Below are positions 21,801 through 34,800 of a DNA stretch of 64,000 bases, piece after piece. The DNA is from Shinisaurus crocodilurus (Eukaryota > Chordata > Lepidosauria > Squamata > Shinisauridae): NCBI GenBank assembly GCA_021292165.1, contig CM037877.1:309694834-309758833 (forward strand), written 5' to 3'. The notes beneath the pieces are model-generated. The model was not told the origin of the DNA. It did no database searches and saw only the letters and a list, made by a program, of their open reading frames with translations. The stretch's first letter is position 1; every line of letters begins with the position of its first letter. Both the position numbers and the translations under genes were made by a program.

Positions 21801-22897
21801 TTGGTACCTTTTTGCTCACAGCCTCTTTCAAACACACAGCTGGGCTTGAAAACAGAGTCCAGGTTCCTCCATTGCACCAAATGTGACCTGGTTTTTGCTT
21901 TCATTTGAGGGTTCCTGTCGGTTTGCTTCATATTTTGAATTGTATGTAGGGTACATGTGATTCCATTGGGAGCACTTAACTTGTTCGTTTGTCTTGAGTA
22001 AAATATTTCAAAGCAGTCTCCAGGGAAGTGCAACCACATCATGGCTGTGGTTCTGCTGCATCCAAGAGCCTCTTTGCAGAAGTTTGGTAACCTAGAAGGC
22101 TTTCCTCTCTCTGACAAGCAGGTTAGGGAGGCCGATGCAGGTTAGACTGGTCCATTAGGATTCAGCTAAGTCATCAGGGCTTGGCTTGTACGGTGGGACT
22201 GTTTTCCACAAAGCCACTTCTCAGTAGAGATGGAAAATGGCTGCTTCAGGGCCTGTAAATTGCAGTTTATATTTTTCCCAGTCTTGGTCAACATTGTAGT
22301 TCTTTCATCTGTCACACTGAAGAGCCTTCTGGTGTTTTCCAGATCCCACACTTCCTGTGCCTGCGGGCTGGGGGGCTGGGGGCGTTTCCAGGGGTATCTT
22401 TAAGGAGAAATGGAGAGACACCCTTTCAACTTGCCTCTTACTGACAGACACTTGGCTGTGACGCCGTCGTTTCCATAGTAACAAATGATGATCTAAGGAG
22501 CAGCAGCCTGACATCAAGGGAGATGAAGATTATGGTACAGCTCATTAGAATTCATGCTGGAAACTGGCACAAAAGCCCAGATGGGGTGGCGCTCCGAGGG
22601 CAATCCCTTGCGCTTGAAGGAGACGAGGTCTGGCATGTCTGTGCTTTCCTTGTTGTTCATCCAAATGTCTGATGCCTTCTTTATTTTCCATCTGTAGAGG
22701 CCGTGTAAACTATCATAGGCCGATTTTCTAGGGCATGTCCATGCTTCTTGCAGTCTTTGGCTTCTCATCAGAAAGCACTGAGACAACTCTTTATCGGTTT
22801 ATTCCACACCTGAAACTTACACGGAGATTAGAGTTTCTTTCATTCAGAGTTCCCTCTCTTGCCACAACCTTTAGTACATGGCTGAAGTGACCTTGTG

Positions 22898-22948
<51 letters not shown>

Positions 22949-22970
22949 CCTGCCTGCCTGCCTGCCTGTC
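22898..22970. repeat. (GT)n then (CCTG)n microsatellite
   Basis: About 23 GT units are followed by CCTGCCTGCCTGCCTGCCTG. Confidence 0.95.
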
Positions 22971-25900
22971 ATGATCCTGTGCTCTGACCGGGATTCCACA
23001 TCCCAAGAAACACATATAGAAAGCAATGGCGTAAGTAGAGGGAGAAAGGCTTTAGCCCCAGAGGAAGGAGGGCTGCACCAGTTCCCAGAATGCAGAACTG
23101 GGGTGGCGAGCCACCAGAGGTGCTCAGTACTTGGACATGAAAACAAAAGTAGATGGTCATCAACTGGAAAGCATGATCATTCTTCTTCAGTGTTGTTACA
23201 CAGCTGAACATCCAGGGGTCTGTCAGGACGTACTCTTGGTGGTGCAAAATTCAGCGTCACTTGGCTGTAGTGGAGCAAGGCACCCTCAGCTGTGGTGCTG
23301 GAGAATTCTGCCTAAGCTTTTAGAACTACTTGGTTTTTGTCTGTGCCCCCTTCAGACCCTTCTGGGGGAGCATCACATCTGAGTGTGCCCCTCTTACTGT
23401 TTCTCTTGGCTTGGCACAGTTATGTGCTGAACAAATGGCCCAAGGGCAGCCTTTCCTGGGAAGATTTAGTCTAGGCTAGAGTTAGAGATGCTCCGTCATC
23501 TTCGTTGGTCTTCATGTAAAAACGAGACTTCCTCTCCAGTGGCAAAACTGGGTTTCCCTTCTCTCAAGGTGTTTCCTTCTCCCTTTAGGCTGCACTTTCC
23601 TTTCTGTCCTTGCTGTCTGGTTCGCTACTCTGGGAACATGGAGGGAGGGGCCGACGTCTTTTTCTCAGCTTCTGTGCTGCTTCTCGCTGGACCTTGCTGT
23701 GTCGCCAGGACCAAGCACTGATAGGTAACTGCTGAACACTATGTAGATATTATCCAATCGGGGAAGCAGGCCCGGGAAGCACTTTGTACGAACACTTGTC
23801 TCCCAGCGGCTTCGTGCACAGCATTAGCAGCTGCCAGCTCTGAGCTGAGTCTCTGAAAACTCACTTGAAGCCGTGGCAAGGAAGCACAGCCCACACGTCA
23901 CTCCCTCTCTGCTTCCTGCAACGTTAACCCAGATCTGCACGCCCTCATTACCTAGTGCAGCTGGGTATCCCTTGATGCAAGGAGCTGTGCAGTTTCAGTC
24001 TGGTTTCCTGCTGCTTTTAGGATTGTTTTGCACAGAGGAGAGCTGGCATGGAAGGAGGGTGTGGGCCCTCCTGCACACTTCCCTGCCGCTCCACCCCTTC
24101 CACAGCGGGAGAACAGTCTCCGCTGGACAGCTGGGCCCACCAGTTCCGTTTGGCATTTGAAGCCCTGCCGGAAAACAGGAGCCATCTTGGATGTGGTGGC
24201 ATCCTGTGTGCAGGTCTGCGTTGTACATCGGGAAGATCAGGGTTGCTCTGCATTCACATGCTGCACTTCGGGTGGAGGTTGGGAACCCACAGGCCACGAT
24301 GTCCGAGATCTACGGTTTTCCACACCACCTTCAGACGTAAGTGTAGAGAGAACTGGGGGCGTTGCAGGCAGGAGGGCTGGGGATGGAGGGGAAACCGCAG
24401 CAAGAGCAGTAAAAGTGTAATTTAGTTGTCACAAGTGAACCTTGGTACCCGTGTCCCGTGGTTAGTCCTAGAATTGCAAGGCTTGTTATATTGCACACAT
24501 CCATTGTTCACACCTTGATTTTCAGAGCGAATGTTGTCCTTTCCGCCCCAGCTAGCAACGGAACAGCCTCTAGGCCCGCTGTATTGAGTTTAGCCAATTG
24601 GCTCCATCCTCGTCCGTCCGTCCCCCCACTACACCTGGCACCCCCCTTCCAGCAAGCAGGGCCTGCTCAAAACATCCCTCCCCAAAAACAGCAGCTGCCC
24701 ACACCAGCCCATCCCAGGGAGGTGCCCTGCCGCATGTGTCATACCGTCCCAGAAAATTCTGGGGCACAATTAGCAGGCGGTGCGTTATTTCCTTGGGGCA
24801 GCTCTGGTGGCTACTTGGGTGGTTTGTTTATTCTGCCAGCCCTGCTTGCGCTGCTGCAGGTGGTTGTGTGGGCCATAACTATTGGTGGCAATTTGTTGTG
24901 TGTCGCCCGCCCGCCCTGGCCCACCTTTACTGGTAAATTTTGTTTCTTTGAACCTGCATTGTAGTAATCTTCCTCTCGAAATATCTTAAAGAGTACTTTC
25001 TGAAGACCTGGCTTACTTGCCCATTGGCATTTGGCCGACATGCACCTTATTACCAACAATGGATTGATGAGATCTCCCCCCCCCCTTTTTTTTTTTTTTT
25101 TTTTGCACACACTACAAAACAGTCAGGGGAAGTGAATGGTCCTGCCCCCAGAAGAAGTTGGCAAGAAGCAGCTGTTCCCTTTTAATTTTTGACGGGTGAG
25201 ATAACTTTTTAGTTTTTGCACTATCTGTTAAACGGTGTCTCCTGGTCCTCATCGGGAAGATCAGGTTCTGTGCTGCTTCCAAATAAGACGAAATGACGAG
25301 GCCAGCATCAGTGCATGGTATTGCTGTGACATGGCGGACATTAGCCAGTGCATGACCGTTACATTCTCCTGCCTGAACGATGTGCCATGACTGATTTTCT
25401 GTAAACTCTTCTAGAGAAAGCAGTTTAGAGGGAGATGCATTCGTTCGCATCCACGCTCCCAAATGGAAGCACTTTTTAGAATGCCGGTTTTCCAGGGGTG
25501 TCACTCCTCAGCATTGTGTTCTGACTGGGCGTGTGCCGAGGCCCCTCTCCTCCTGATTCTCCTAAAGAAAACCGAGTGCCCTACGAGAGCCCACGTCATC
25601 TCCTTTGACTGTGAGCCAGCTTTTAAATTCCCGTCAGTTTCTGACTCTTCTGAGTGTGTGAAGCAACCAAATGCGCGGCGGCATTCGGCCTAAATTATTG
25701 CTTAACTGGACATCGATATTTGGTTTTTAAGCCTGGCTCGACTAGGAAACCTTTTGGGAGGCACCCGTTGTATCACTGCCCTTCTAACCTCGCCACATAG
25801 ATGGGGCGGGGGATTCTCTTTTTGGTTTATGCCCACTCCTAGTAAGTCACCCTCCATCTTCTAGCAAACGTTTGTCTTAACTTTTGCTTTTCTAATCCAA

Positions 25901-26624
25901 ACAGTGTAGCACAGTCCTTCTTTTCCCATCATGTAGAATACTGCCTTAAACAGATCTGTTTGGTTGTGTGTGTGTTGTTTTTTTTTATTATTTGCCATCA
26001 AGTTTACGCATTAATTTATTTTTAAAATGTGGTTTTTGGAAGACATAATACATGTATAATATTTTTTTAACATTTCCACTGCAGTATTTATCATTGTTAC
26101 TGGTTGTGTGTAGTGTAACAGAATTAATATTAAAAAGCATACATATGAAACCTGCTTCTGCAGCCTCATTGCGTGTCCCTCAACCACTGGAGGAGAGGGA
26201 TGACTTTTTTGCATTGCTATACCAAAAGTTCAAGATTTGCTGCCAAAGAGGGTGTGTGTGTGAGAGAGCGAGAGATACTTCTGAACCCAAATCAAGAAGC
26301 CTGCTCGCTGCTGCACTTCCCTTCCCACCAACAGCACAGAACCTCTCCTGTACTTAGCACCTGTGTGAGGTGTTACTTCTAGCTCACTCACTACTTTCTC
26401 AACGGCCGGGTGTCTCTCAAGTCCACCTGCTGCTACACCTGCCACCTCCTATTGCTAGGCCACATATAAGGTGTATTTATTGCAGCACAAATGGACCTCG
26501 CGCATCCTTTATAGCAGCTGTACTGACCTTGAACATTCCGTGGCTGATCCTTCCCATCCAGTAGTTACTGTGGCAGGCTTGTGAGCTGAGGGGCGCACAT
26601 GCAACAGCTTAATTTTATTATTTT

Positions 26625-26720
26625 ATTTTAAGAATTTTTATCCTGCTCCTCAGCCCAAAAAAGGCTTCCGGAGCAGCTTACAATCAATCAGCAAAAGGGA
26701 CAGTCCCCGTGTGCAGGCTT
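26625..26720 (-). mobile_element. LINE/SINE 3'-tail-like fragment
   Basis: TTTATCCTGCTCCTCAGCCC and GGAGCAGCTTACAATCAATC match the general form of inverted squamate SINE/L2 tails. The family is not assigned. Confidence 0.5.
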
Positions 26721-27725
26721 ACAATCTTAACACGACACACAAGGAAAAGGGGCAGGGAGGGAAGAGGAAATTTTCAGGGTAACTATCACTGTTGCATCTT
26801 TAACCCACCTCGCAGCATGGGTGTATAGGCTGGAAGAAGCTAGCTGGCACAAGGCTGCGAAGCAGAGCAGTTGCTGGGACCTGGACCTGCCCCAGCCAGA
26901 TTCATCACTCCGTCCCATTGTATGCACTGTGCAGAGAGAGAGAGAGAGAGACTAGAAATGGATTTGGAAGGCTGCATTTCCCTCCCACATGGCATTGGCA
27001 AGTGTCCTGCAGTCGCTGGCAGCACCAATCCTTTTGCAAAGTTGCTGCCCTGAGTGGAGATGGGCTCAGCTGTTGCTGCACTCTGTACAAGCCCAGTTTT
27101 TGGATTCTGCCTAAAGCAGAGGCTGTTGTAATTCAGACAGAAATGCCTATTATTCCACACACTTCCTGATGTAGCGTAATTGCAAAAGTACCGTGCCCAA
27201 ACATGTCTCCCCACCCCACCCCCAGACTGGCGCTTTGTAAAACATTTGTCCCGACAAGCGCGTTCACTCTTGGGAACTGGTCCCCCCAGGATCATTTTTC
27301 TGTTGCAATGGTGGGGGTGGGGGTGGTTCACTGGCACGCCGCCGCCGCCACAGGGAAGTAAGAACTTGCAGCCACCTTGAGGCAGACCTCAAGGAGATGT
27401 GTGTGTTTAGTGCCATTGTGCGGAGACTTTTGGATGGTGCTCTTGGGAGCTTTAGAGGAGTTCCCAGGTCCGAAGATGGGCAGTGGACGACAAATTTCCC
27501 TGCGAGATCGCTTGCCTGCCATCATGAAGGCACTGCAAGGGAATGAACGTCAGGGGTGTTCTAGGATGCGCTTGTACCCCTGGCATTTCCTTGCCGCTCC
27601 ACTGGGGCCCCGCAAGCCTGGCCTGAACTCTTAACGAAGCACAGGTGCTCGCCTTGGGAAGCTTCAAAAACAAAAATTGCAATAGAACATTGATCCACTA
27701 GAGGGAGCCTATCGCAAGCGCCAAA

Positions 27726-27868
27726 GATGCAGCCTTCCCCAACCTGGAGCCCTCCAGCTGTGTTGGATGGCAACTCCTCATTCCCAGCCAGCATGGCTGT
27801 TGGCTGGGCGTGATGGGGGTTGCAGTCCAAGGACATCTGCAGGGCCGCAGGTTGGGGAAGGCCGGATT
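27726..27868. mobile_element. MITE family C foldback
   Basis: The left arm AGCCTTCCCCAACCTGGAGC and the right arm GCCGCAGGTTGGGGAAGGC are inverted, with GCAACTCCTCATTCCCAGCC and its inverted counterpart between them. It is diverged from the C consensus. No exact target duplication was seen. Confidence 0.7.
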
Positions 27869-27894
27869 CTGGGCTGCAGATCCATCATTCAGCA

Positions 27895-28048
27895 ACCTGC
27901 AGGCCACATGCTGAAGCTAAGCAGGTATGAGCCAGGTCAGTGCTTGGATGGGCGACTGTCTGGGCTGCCCACATCTGTTCTCCTGCATTGAGCAGGGGGA
28001 TGGCCTCGATGGCCTTATAGGCTCCTTCCAACTCTGCTATGATTCTAT
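27895..28048 (+). mobile_element. 5S-rRNA-derived SINE with CR1-like tail
   Basis: GCTGAAGCTAAGCAGGTATG and CAGTGCTTGGATGGGCGACT resemble the 5S rRNA internal promoter. CTGCATTGAGCAGGGGGATG, CCTTCCAACTCTGC and ATGATTCTATGG are the CR1 3' end. Confidence 0.8.
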
Positions 28049-28474
28049 GGTGTTTCCTACCAGGCAAAGCTACTGGCTTCCTCCCCTCGCTCTGCTCTTT
28101 TTCGGCTCGTGTGTCCACTCCCCTAAGCGCTTTGCACAGAGAGCTTCTGCTAAAGGGCTTGTTAGCATCGCCCCGTATCTAGCACAATTTGCCCCTTAGT
28201 GTTTTGGGAGTGTTAAAAAGGCATGGTAAAAGAAAATGCAGCAGTCGGGGAGCAGAACCCTGTTTCTAGGAATGAGATCGGATTGCCCAAGCTGCGCTCC
28301 TCCGCTGGGAGACCCCAGAGGCCATAGGCTCCGAGTGAAGCCGGCAGCTTCTCCTTGTCTCGGCCAGCCGCTTCTCTGCTTCTGAAGCCTTTGGCCCATC
28401 CCAGCAACCCCGTGGGCCTTCCTGCCCCACCGGGACTGCCTCTTGCCCACTCCTGCAGCTCTGCCCCTGCCAAC

Positions 28475-28486
28475 TGTGACATCACA
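28475..28486 (+). promoter_or_regulatory. CRE-like palindrome in SPMIP6 promoter
   Basis: TGTGACATCACA, containing the CRE variant TGACATCA, lies 267 bp upstream of the SPMIP6 start codon. The surrounding 15 bases (AACTGTGACATCACA) recur exactly upstream of the duplicated first exon at 41021-41035. CREM/CREB-type sites are known to drive many spermatid genes. Use here is inferred from conservation and position only. Confidence 0.5.
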
Positions 28487-28743
28487 CACGATGCAGAGGC
28501 TGGCTGCTGGGAGGGGCTGGGAGCCTCAAGGAAGCCACTCGCCAATTTTGCCCCAACGGCATGAACAGCCCCTCTCCCTTTCTCACCACTCGCGGCAGCC
28601 AGAGGGGGGAGGAGATTCCCAAACTAAATGCCGTTGAGGCCCAAGCCACTTCTGCCGATGAGGTGTGTCCCACCACCAGCTCTCCCTGTGACCAACACGG
28701 CGACTCTCAAGTTCTCTGAAGACTTGCCAGGGCCCAATTCAAG

Positions 28744-28878
28744 ATGTTCCTCTTCGCTCACAAGACCAAAACGCCCATCAGCACTTATGCGGACTCCTTC
28801 AGGGCTCCGAATACCATGAAGAAGACCTTCGAGGACCCCCCCTTGGCCCTATGGAGCGAGAACAAGTTTGTAACACAG
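28744..28878 (+). CDS. SPMIP6: SPMIP6 exon 1 (copy a, intact)
   Basis: The exon has 45 codons from ATG, in context AAGATGTTC, to donor GTAACA, ending in phase 0. It encodes MFLFAHKTKTPISTY, DSFRAPNTMKKTFEDPPLAL and ENKFVTQ. The match to the mammalian N-terminus (MFLF.KT.TPISTY, then DPPL..W) is clear from memory. Copy b at 41307 has the same length plus one base and a matching promoter palindrome. Confidence 0.92.
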
Positions 28879-31800
28879 GTAACAACAGTCCCCGGGACGA
28901 CGCCTCCGCACCAGGTGTAGGTAGCAAGGACTCCCGAGGTGCAGGCGGGATGCAGGGCGGAGGGTAGAACAACGTAAGAATTGTTCTGCAGGATCAGCGC
29001 ACGTGTCCACCTAGTTCCACGTTCTGCCCAACAGTGACCATCCAGGTGCCCCTGAGCCGGTTGCGATGATGGGGATCGCTGTCTTTGGCTCATCCCGGCT
29101 GGTAGAGTCAGAAGCAGCCTTCCCCAACTTGTGTCCTCCAGATGCGTTGAACTTCAACTCCCATCATCCCCACCCAGCACGGTCAATAGCCATGCTGGAG
29201 ATGGCCGGTACCGTTAAACCCTGCCTCTGAACTTCTGAACCCACCTTCCCCAACCTGGCGCCCTCCAGACATGTTAGATGGCTACTCCCAGCATTCCAGA
29301 CCATTGCCCATGCTGGCTGGGGGATGCTGGGAGTTGTAGGCCAGCGCATCTGGAGGGCACCAGGCTGGAGAAGGGTGCCGTAGTGTCTCAGGCAGGCAGG
29401 AGGCCTTTTCCAGCTCATATGCTGGGAATTGAACCTGGGATCGTGTTGATTTCTTAAGACTCCTTTCTCAAAAGAGACTCAGGGTGGCTAACAGTAAAAC
29501 TAAAACATACAAAATTTAAAACAGCTAAAACAATTATCCACAATATACAACCACCCCTTAAAACGTCAAAACCATAAAACGACAAAACATCAGTGACAAC
29601 CATAAACAATTCAACTGAAGCATTAAATGGAGGAAAGTCTTAACGTAGCGCTGAAAAGAAGGTGCCAGGAAGGCCCCGCTGGGGAGAGCTTTCCAAAATT
29701 GGGGGACTACCACCAAGAAGGCCCTCTCTCTCGTCACCATCCTCCGAACCTCCCTCGGAGGAGGCACCTGGAGGAGGGCCTCGGATGTTGGTTGCCGTGT
29801 ACATGTAGGTTCATACCGGGAGAGGTGCTCCGTCAGGGATTGTAGTCCCAAGCCACATGAGGCTTTATAACCAGCAGCTTGAACTGGGCTCAGAATCAGA
29901 AATATACAGGCAATCAGTCCAAGCAGGCCGGAATTGGTGCTGTTTGCTCAGACCTCCTGCTCCCACATTTTGCAAAAGCTGCAGCTTCAAAGGCAGCCCC
30001 GTGTGCAGCACACTCGTAGTAATGTAACCAGGAGGTTACCAGAGCATAGATGACTGAAGCCAGGCTATCCCTGTCCAGATAGGGGCCCAGCTGGGCCCCC
30101 AGACAAAGCTGGTAGAAGCCTCTCTGCACCACCGAGGGCCCCCTGAGCATCAGGTGACAGTCATGGCTCCAGGAGAACCCCCAAGCTACGAGGTGTGCGT
30201 GCGCGGCCCCATCCAGAGCGGGCGGAACACCATTCGTTCTGCCGCTGAGCTACGGCTCTTCCTCGTGACCCAGACAAGGCGTCAGGGGAGCCTGGATCAG
30301 ACCCAGGGCCCATCGAGCCCAGCATTCCGTTCCCCAGTGGCCCCAGTGGGAAGCCCAGTGGGAAGCCCACAAGCACGACATGAGCGCAGTAGCACCCTCC
30401 TGCTCATGTTCCCTGGTCCCAAGGAGCTTACAATATAAAACAGACGGAGGGGGAGGGGGAGGGGAGAGAAGGGGGTGGGGCAGGAGGATTGTGGGCCGAC
30501 GCTGTATAACGCGGACTGAAAGCGTGGTTAGAGTTGGCAAGGAGGATGAAAGAAAGGGGTCAGCCGAGGGCCGTGCGGAAAAGGTGGGCTTTGAGGAGGG
30601 ATCTGAAGACAGGGAAGATGCATCCTTTTGTGAATGAATGGACTTGTGAGGAGTCAATTTGTCCCGGGCTCCAGGTCACGGTGGGACCCAAACCCGACCG
30701 AAGCGATAAGTAAAATATCCGTCATTGGCCCGGTTGGCATGGAGTCGAACAGCAGCCCAGGAACTGGCAGGCAAGCGTTTGGATCCGTTCGCCCTGCTTC
30801 CATAGGAATCCCACTGGCCACAGCAAGAATGGGAAGGGGGGGGGAGCAGGGTCCCGGTGTGTGTGTGTGTTTGTGTGTGTGTGTGAAGAGGACCGTGTGA
30901 ACCAGCCTGGAAATGAAAAAAAACGGTTCTTCCGTTTCTGGGCTTCGGTTTGTCCTCGTGAAAGCAGCGCCCTCTGCTGCGTAGCATGTGTATAGGCAAT
31001 ACCCCCCCCCCCAAAAAGGCAGCCGCCTGGGCCGTCAGAAAAGATGCCTAAATCCACATAGTGTAATGTAATACCTTTATGAGATCACATATTCTCTCAG
31101 AGCTCTTCATCAGGCAAGATGTTCCAGAAAGCAGGTTGGCAGGCGGAGGGGGAGGGGGGATATGAAGGAGTGGAGGGGGGGAAGGCTGGCCAGGTGTCGT
31201 GGTCAAGAGATGTCTGCATAGTCGAGCTCCTTAGATGATTTGGGAGAAGACTGTCTCCTCCGTGTCATCTTAAGGCTGCCTGCGCAAGCATCCTGACCAC
31301 AACAAACACCTGGTCAGCCTTCTCCCCCCCCCCCTTCATATCCCCCCCTCCCCCTGCCAACCCGCTTTTGGGAGCATCTGGCCTGATGAAGAGATCTGGA
31401 GAACTCAAAAGCTTGCGCATGTATCAGTTGGCCTAATAATGGTATATTATACAATGTGAATAGGTAGCTAATCAGTGAGGCACAGGCAATTTAGAGAAGT
31501 GTTTGTGCTGCCAGGGCCATGCCCCTAGGCATGTTTCTCAGGCCTGCCCCCTCCGCTCAAAAAAACAAAACAAGACTCTAAACAAGGCGCTCCTGTTTGG
31601 GGCTTTGCATATCTCCCATCATGCAACAGGTGCTCCCTGCATTTAGCACTGGGGTGTGATGCAAGATGCGCACTTCGACCAAGCGCCTTGGCAAGGACTG
31701 AGCTTGCTGTTGCTGGGGGGGAAAGGGAGGCGGCGCTCGGATCGATCGGATCCCTGCCCCAAACCCAGCTTTTCCATGAAGCCTTTGGCACGACCACCAA

Positions 31801-34800
31801 CCAAGCCCCCTTCACCTCACTGCGAATTGAAGTCTCAGTATTTGTGATGGAAACACAAGCTTGCTCTTCCTCTGCCCCCACTGGGCCAAATGTTTACACC
31901 CAGGGGAACCTGAAACGGTGCCTGCAAAGTTCTCCACTCCTTGCCCCCTTCAAAAAATTATTTTTTTAATAAAGAACGTGAAAAAACGTTAGGGCACCAC
32001 CAGGGTCTCTTTCCTACCTGTCACTGATCAGCTGTTCAGGGGCCAGGAAGAGAAGGAGAAAGTTGACCCAATCTTCTTCCATCCAGACAGAGCCTTCCCC
32101 TTTGCTCTCGCTCTTCCCCGTCCGTCGTCCCTGGCCGCCTTCCTTGCCTTCCCAGCCCCTCGCCTGGCTCTTTCTCTCCCACCCACCCCTTCATCTTGCT
32201 GTTTCTCTCCACTCTCAGCCTCCAGCCTCGCTCTTTCTCTCCCCCAACCTCTTTATCTCATTGTGTGAAGGAGTGCGGCTAGTTTGGCAGCTCAGAGTCA
32301 AGTTGGAAGGACTTTTTTTTTTTTTTGAGTACTCATTTTCCTTTGATCGCAGGCTCAGGGGGTTTCTTCGAGTCTCATCAAGATTCGAATTTTCCGCTAT
32401 GTTCGAGAAGGGTCGATTTAAAGTCTCACAGCCCATCTCGCGGGGGTCAGCTTTCACTTGCTTATGAAAATAAAGGGAAAAAACCAGCCAAAAACAGGGA
32501 GGTGAAACTGAAATGATCTGAAAGGCCACCTGGTGGATAATAGCTGTCCACCTGGTGGATAATAGCTGTAACACAGAAAAAAACGGAACAGGGAAAATAC
32601 CCTTCGAACGCAGCTTGCTTCCTAATGCTAATTTCCATGAATTTACATTCGATTAGGCGGAGCGGGAGGGGATTGCTCAGAACCAGGAGCTTTTTGAGCG
32701 AGGGAAATTAACCCTTGTGAATGATCTCCCGCTTGCGATCCCTGGGTCAATTCAGGTCACGAACACCGAATTGAGGCGCTGAGTCAAAGCGAAACTAGGG
32801 TTCAGGCAGAAGTGAAAGTAGGTCTTTATCGGCAGTAGTAAATACGAATTGAAAAGGGAGATAAGGGAGTAAAATTGACTAAGGGAAAGTAAAGCTTATT
32901 ACACACAATCAGAACTATAAAACAATAAAGAATCTAATCTATTCTCAGCTAACACCGAAGAATCTAACCTAGTCTAATACTAGCAACTGAATGAACTCAC
33001 GGTACTTTACCCAGGCGCTCGGCTTGGGGGTTGAATGTCCGGGCTGGCCTGAGCTGATGACTCGCTCCGTGCTTCCTGGCTCCCAACAACCCCTAGACGC
33101 CTCGGCAGCTTCTTTTACCCCCTTGTTCGCCCCCCCCCCGATTCTCCGACCCCTCCCTCTGCTGACAGGACAAACCGGTCTGGCCAGGCGGGAAGGGTGC
33201 TGAGGTTTTGGCGCCACCTTGTCCATGGCCCCTCAAGGGTGCTCTGGAGGCGATTGAGGGGGTACTTGGCAGCCCATTGAGGGTGCTTGGTGAAGACCAT
33301 CTGAATGCAAATGTGTGTCTCAGGACTGAGCTCTCCTGCCCTGGGCAGAGATTATGCAGGTGGAATGTGAGGCAAAGTGTGTGTTCCCTCAGGCTTTCTC
33401 TCCACACATCGTTTCTCCCCTCTAGCCTCGCTCTTTCTCTCCCCTCTACCCCTTTGTCATGCTATTTCCTGCTCCCTCCCAGCCCCTAGCCTCGCTCTTT
33501 CTCTTCCCCCCACACCACCTCTTTTGACCAGCCAGGCCCCACGACAGCCAGCATGTGACTAGCCACATCATCCCTGGGAACCATTTTGCGGTGGCTCCCA
33601 CAGCAGTTTCTCAAGTTCCCAAATGTGCCCATGGGCCCAACAAGGTTGGGGACCCCTGGTTTAGATTGTAATCTTCTCTGGGCAGGAACCTGTGATCTTC
33701 TACTTTGTGAAGTGCCACGCACGTTAATGGTGCGGAATAGTTATGGCCGTAGAAGTTGTCAACACTGGAATGGCCGTATGTGTCGATGGATGGGCGCACT
33801 CCGGCCGAATTTCCACTACTGGGGTTTTTGAAAGGCCCCAGGGGTGAGTCACTGTTCCCCCCAACAACCAGCTCTGCTCCTCAAAGGCAAAGAGGAATGC
33901 CTCAATGAGAAGGGTTAGAGCAGCCTTTCCCCAACTGGGTGCCCTTCAGGTGTTTGGGACTACAACTCACAACATTCCTGACCATTGGCCATGCTGGCTG
34001 GGACTGATGGGAGTTGTATTCCAAGACATCTGGGGCAGTACCAGGCTAGGGAAGGCCAAAGTAGGGGCTGCTTCCCTCTGCTCTTTCAGCTGCTGTCTGT
34101 AGCTCCCTTTTCTCTTTCCTGATGGGTCTACAGGCCACCTTGATCTACCATGCCTTGATCTACCATGCCGTAGTCCTTGATCTACCAGGCCTTGATGGAC
34201 CATGCCATCACAACAAACCTATATAAGGTAGATTAGGCTAAGAGGGGGAGTGACTTGTATAAAGACACCCAGTAAACCTTAATGTTTGCTTAAGATACAT
34301 GAATTTGTGTTCATTTATTTGTTAAATGTATATGTTGCTTGTCTATGTATAATAAAGGTTCCCAGGGTAGTTCAGATAAAAACAGCAAAATAACTTGAAG
34401 CATAATTCAACCGCAAAAGATTGCACAGAGATATAAGAAAACAAATGCAGCCATAAAATTCAGCAAAAGAAATACTGTTGCCTATCCATCGTTTATTTGC
34501 GGGATGTATATGTGGCCCATGTGGAAGTACAGCCCATTTTGAAGGGAGGTTGCTGGGAGGGGGGGGGGGTTGGTAAGCATGGAAATAATCCTAGGTAGGT
34601 TTTGGAACCCCCACATGTCTAGGCCATTTGAACATGGTGCTTATATGTCAGAACATCAAGAATTGGTTTGCTTCTGGAAGATTTTCTATTTTTAGAACTT
34701 GGTCATGATCCAGGCATGGAGTAAAGCAGCCTTCCCCAGCTGGTGCCCTGTAGAGGTGTTGCACTACATTCCCAGCATGCCTACAGCTCCCATTCTGGCT

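Larger units (their letters stand above)
16781..26600 (+). other. FAM219A 3' UTR and downstream interval, repeat-poor
   Basis: The 3' UTR begins here, but its end is not fixed by sequence. AATAAA at 18825-18830 is one candidate end. No second gene, tRNA or other exon was recognised. Repeats are sparse compared with the rest of the window: an A-run near 16900, (GT)n at 22898, a C/T homopolymer at 25079-25104 and a short LINE/SINE-tail-like piece at 21040-21130. No coding evidence was found in the many short open frames. Confidence 0.5.
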
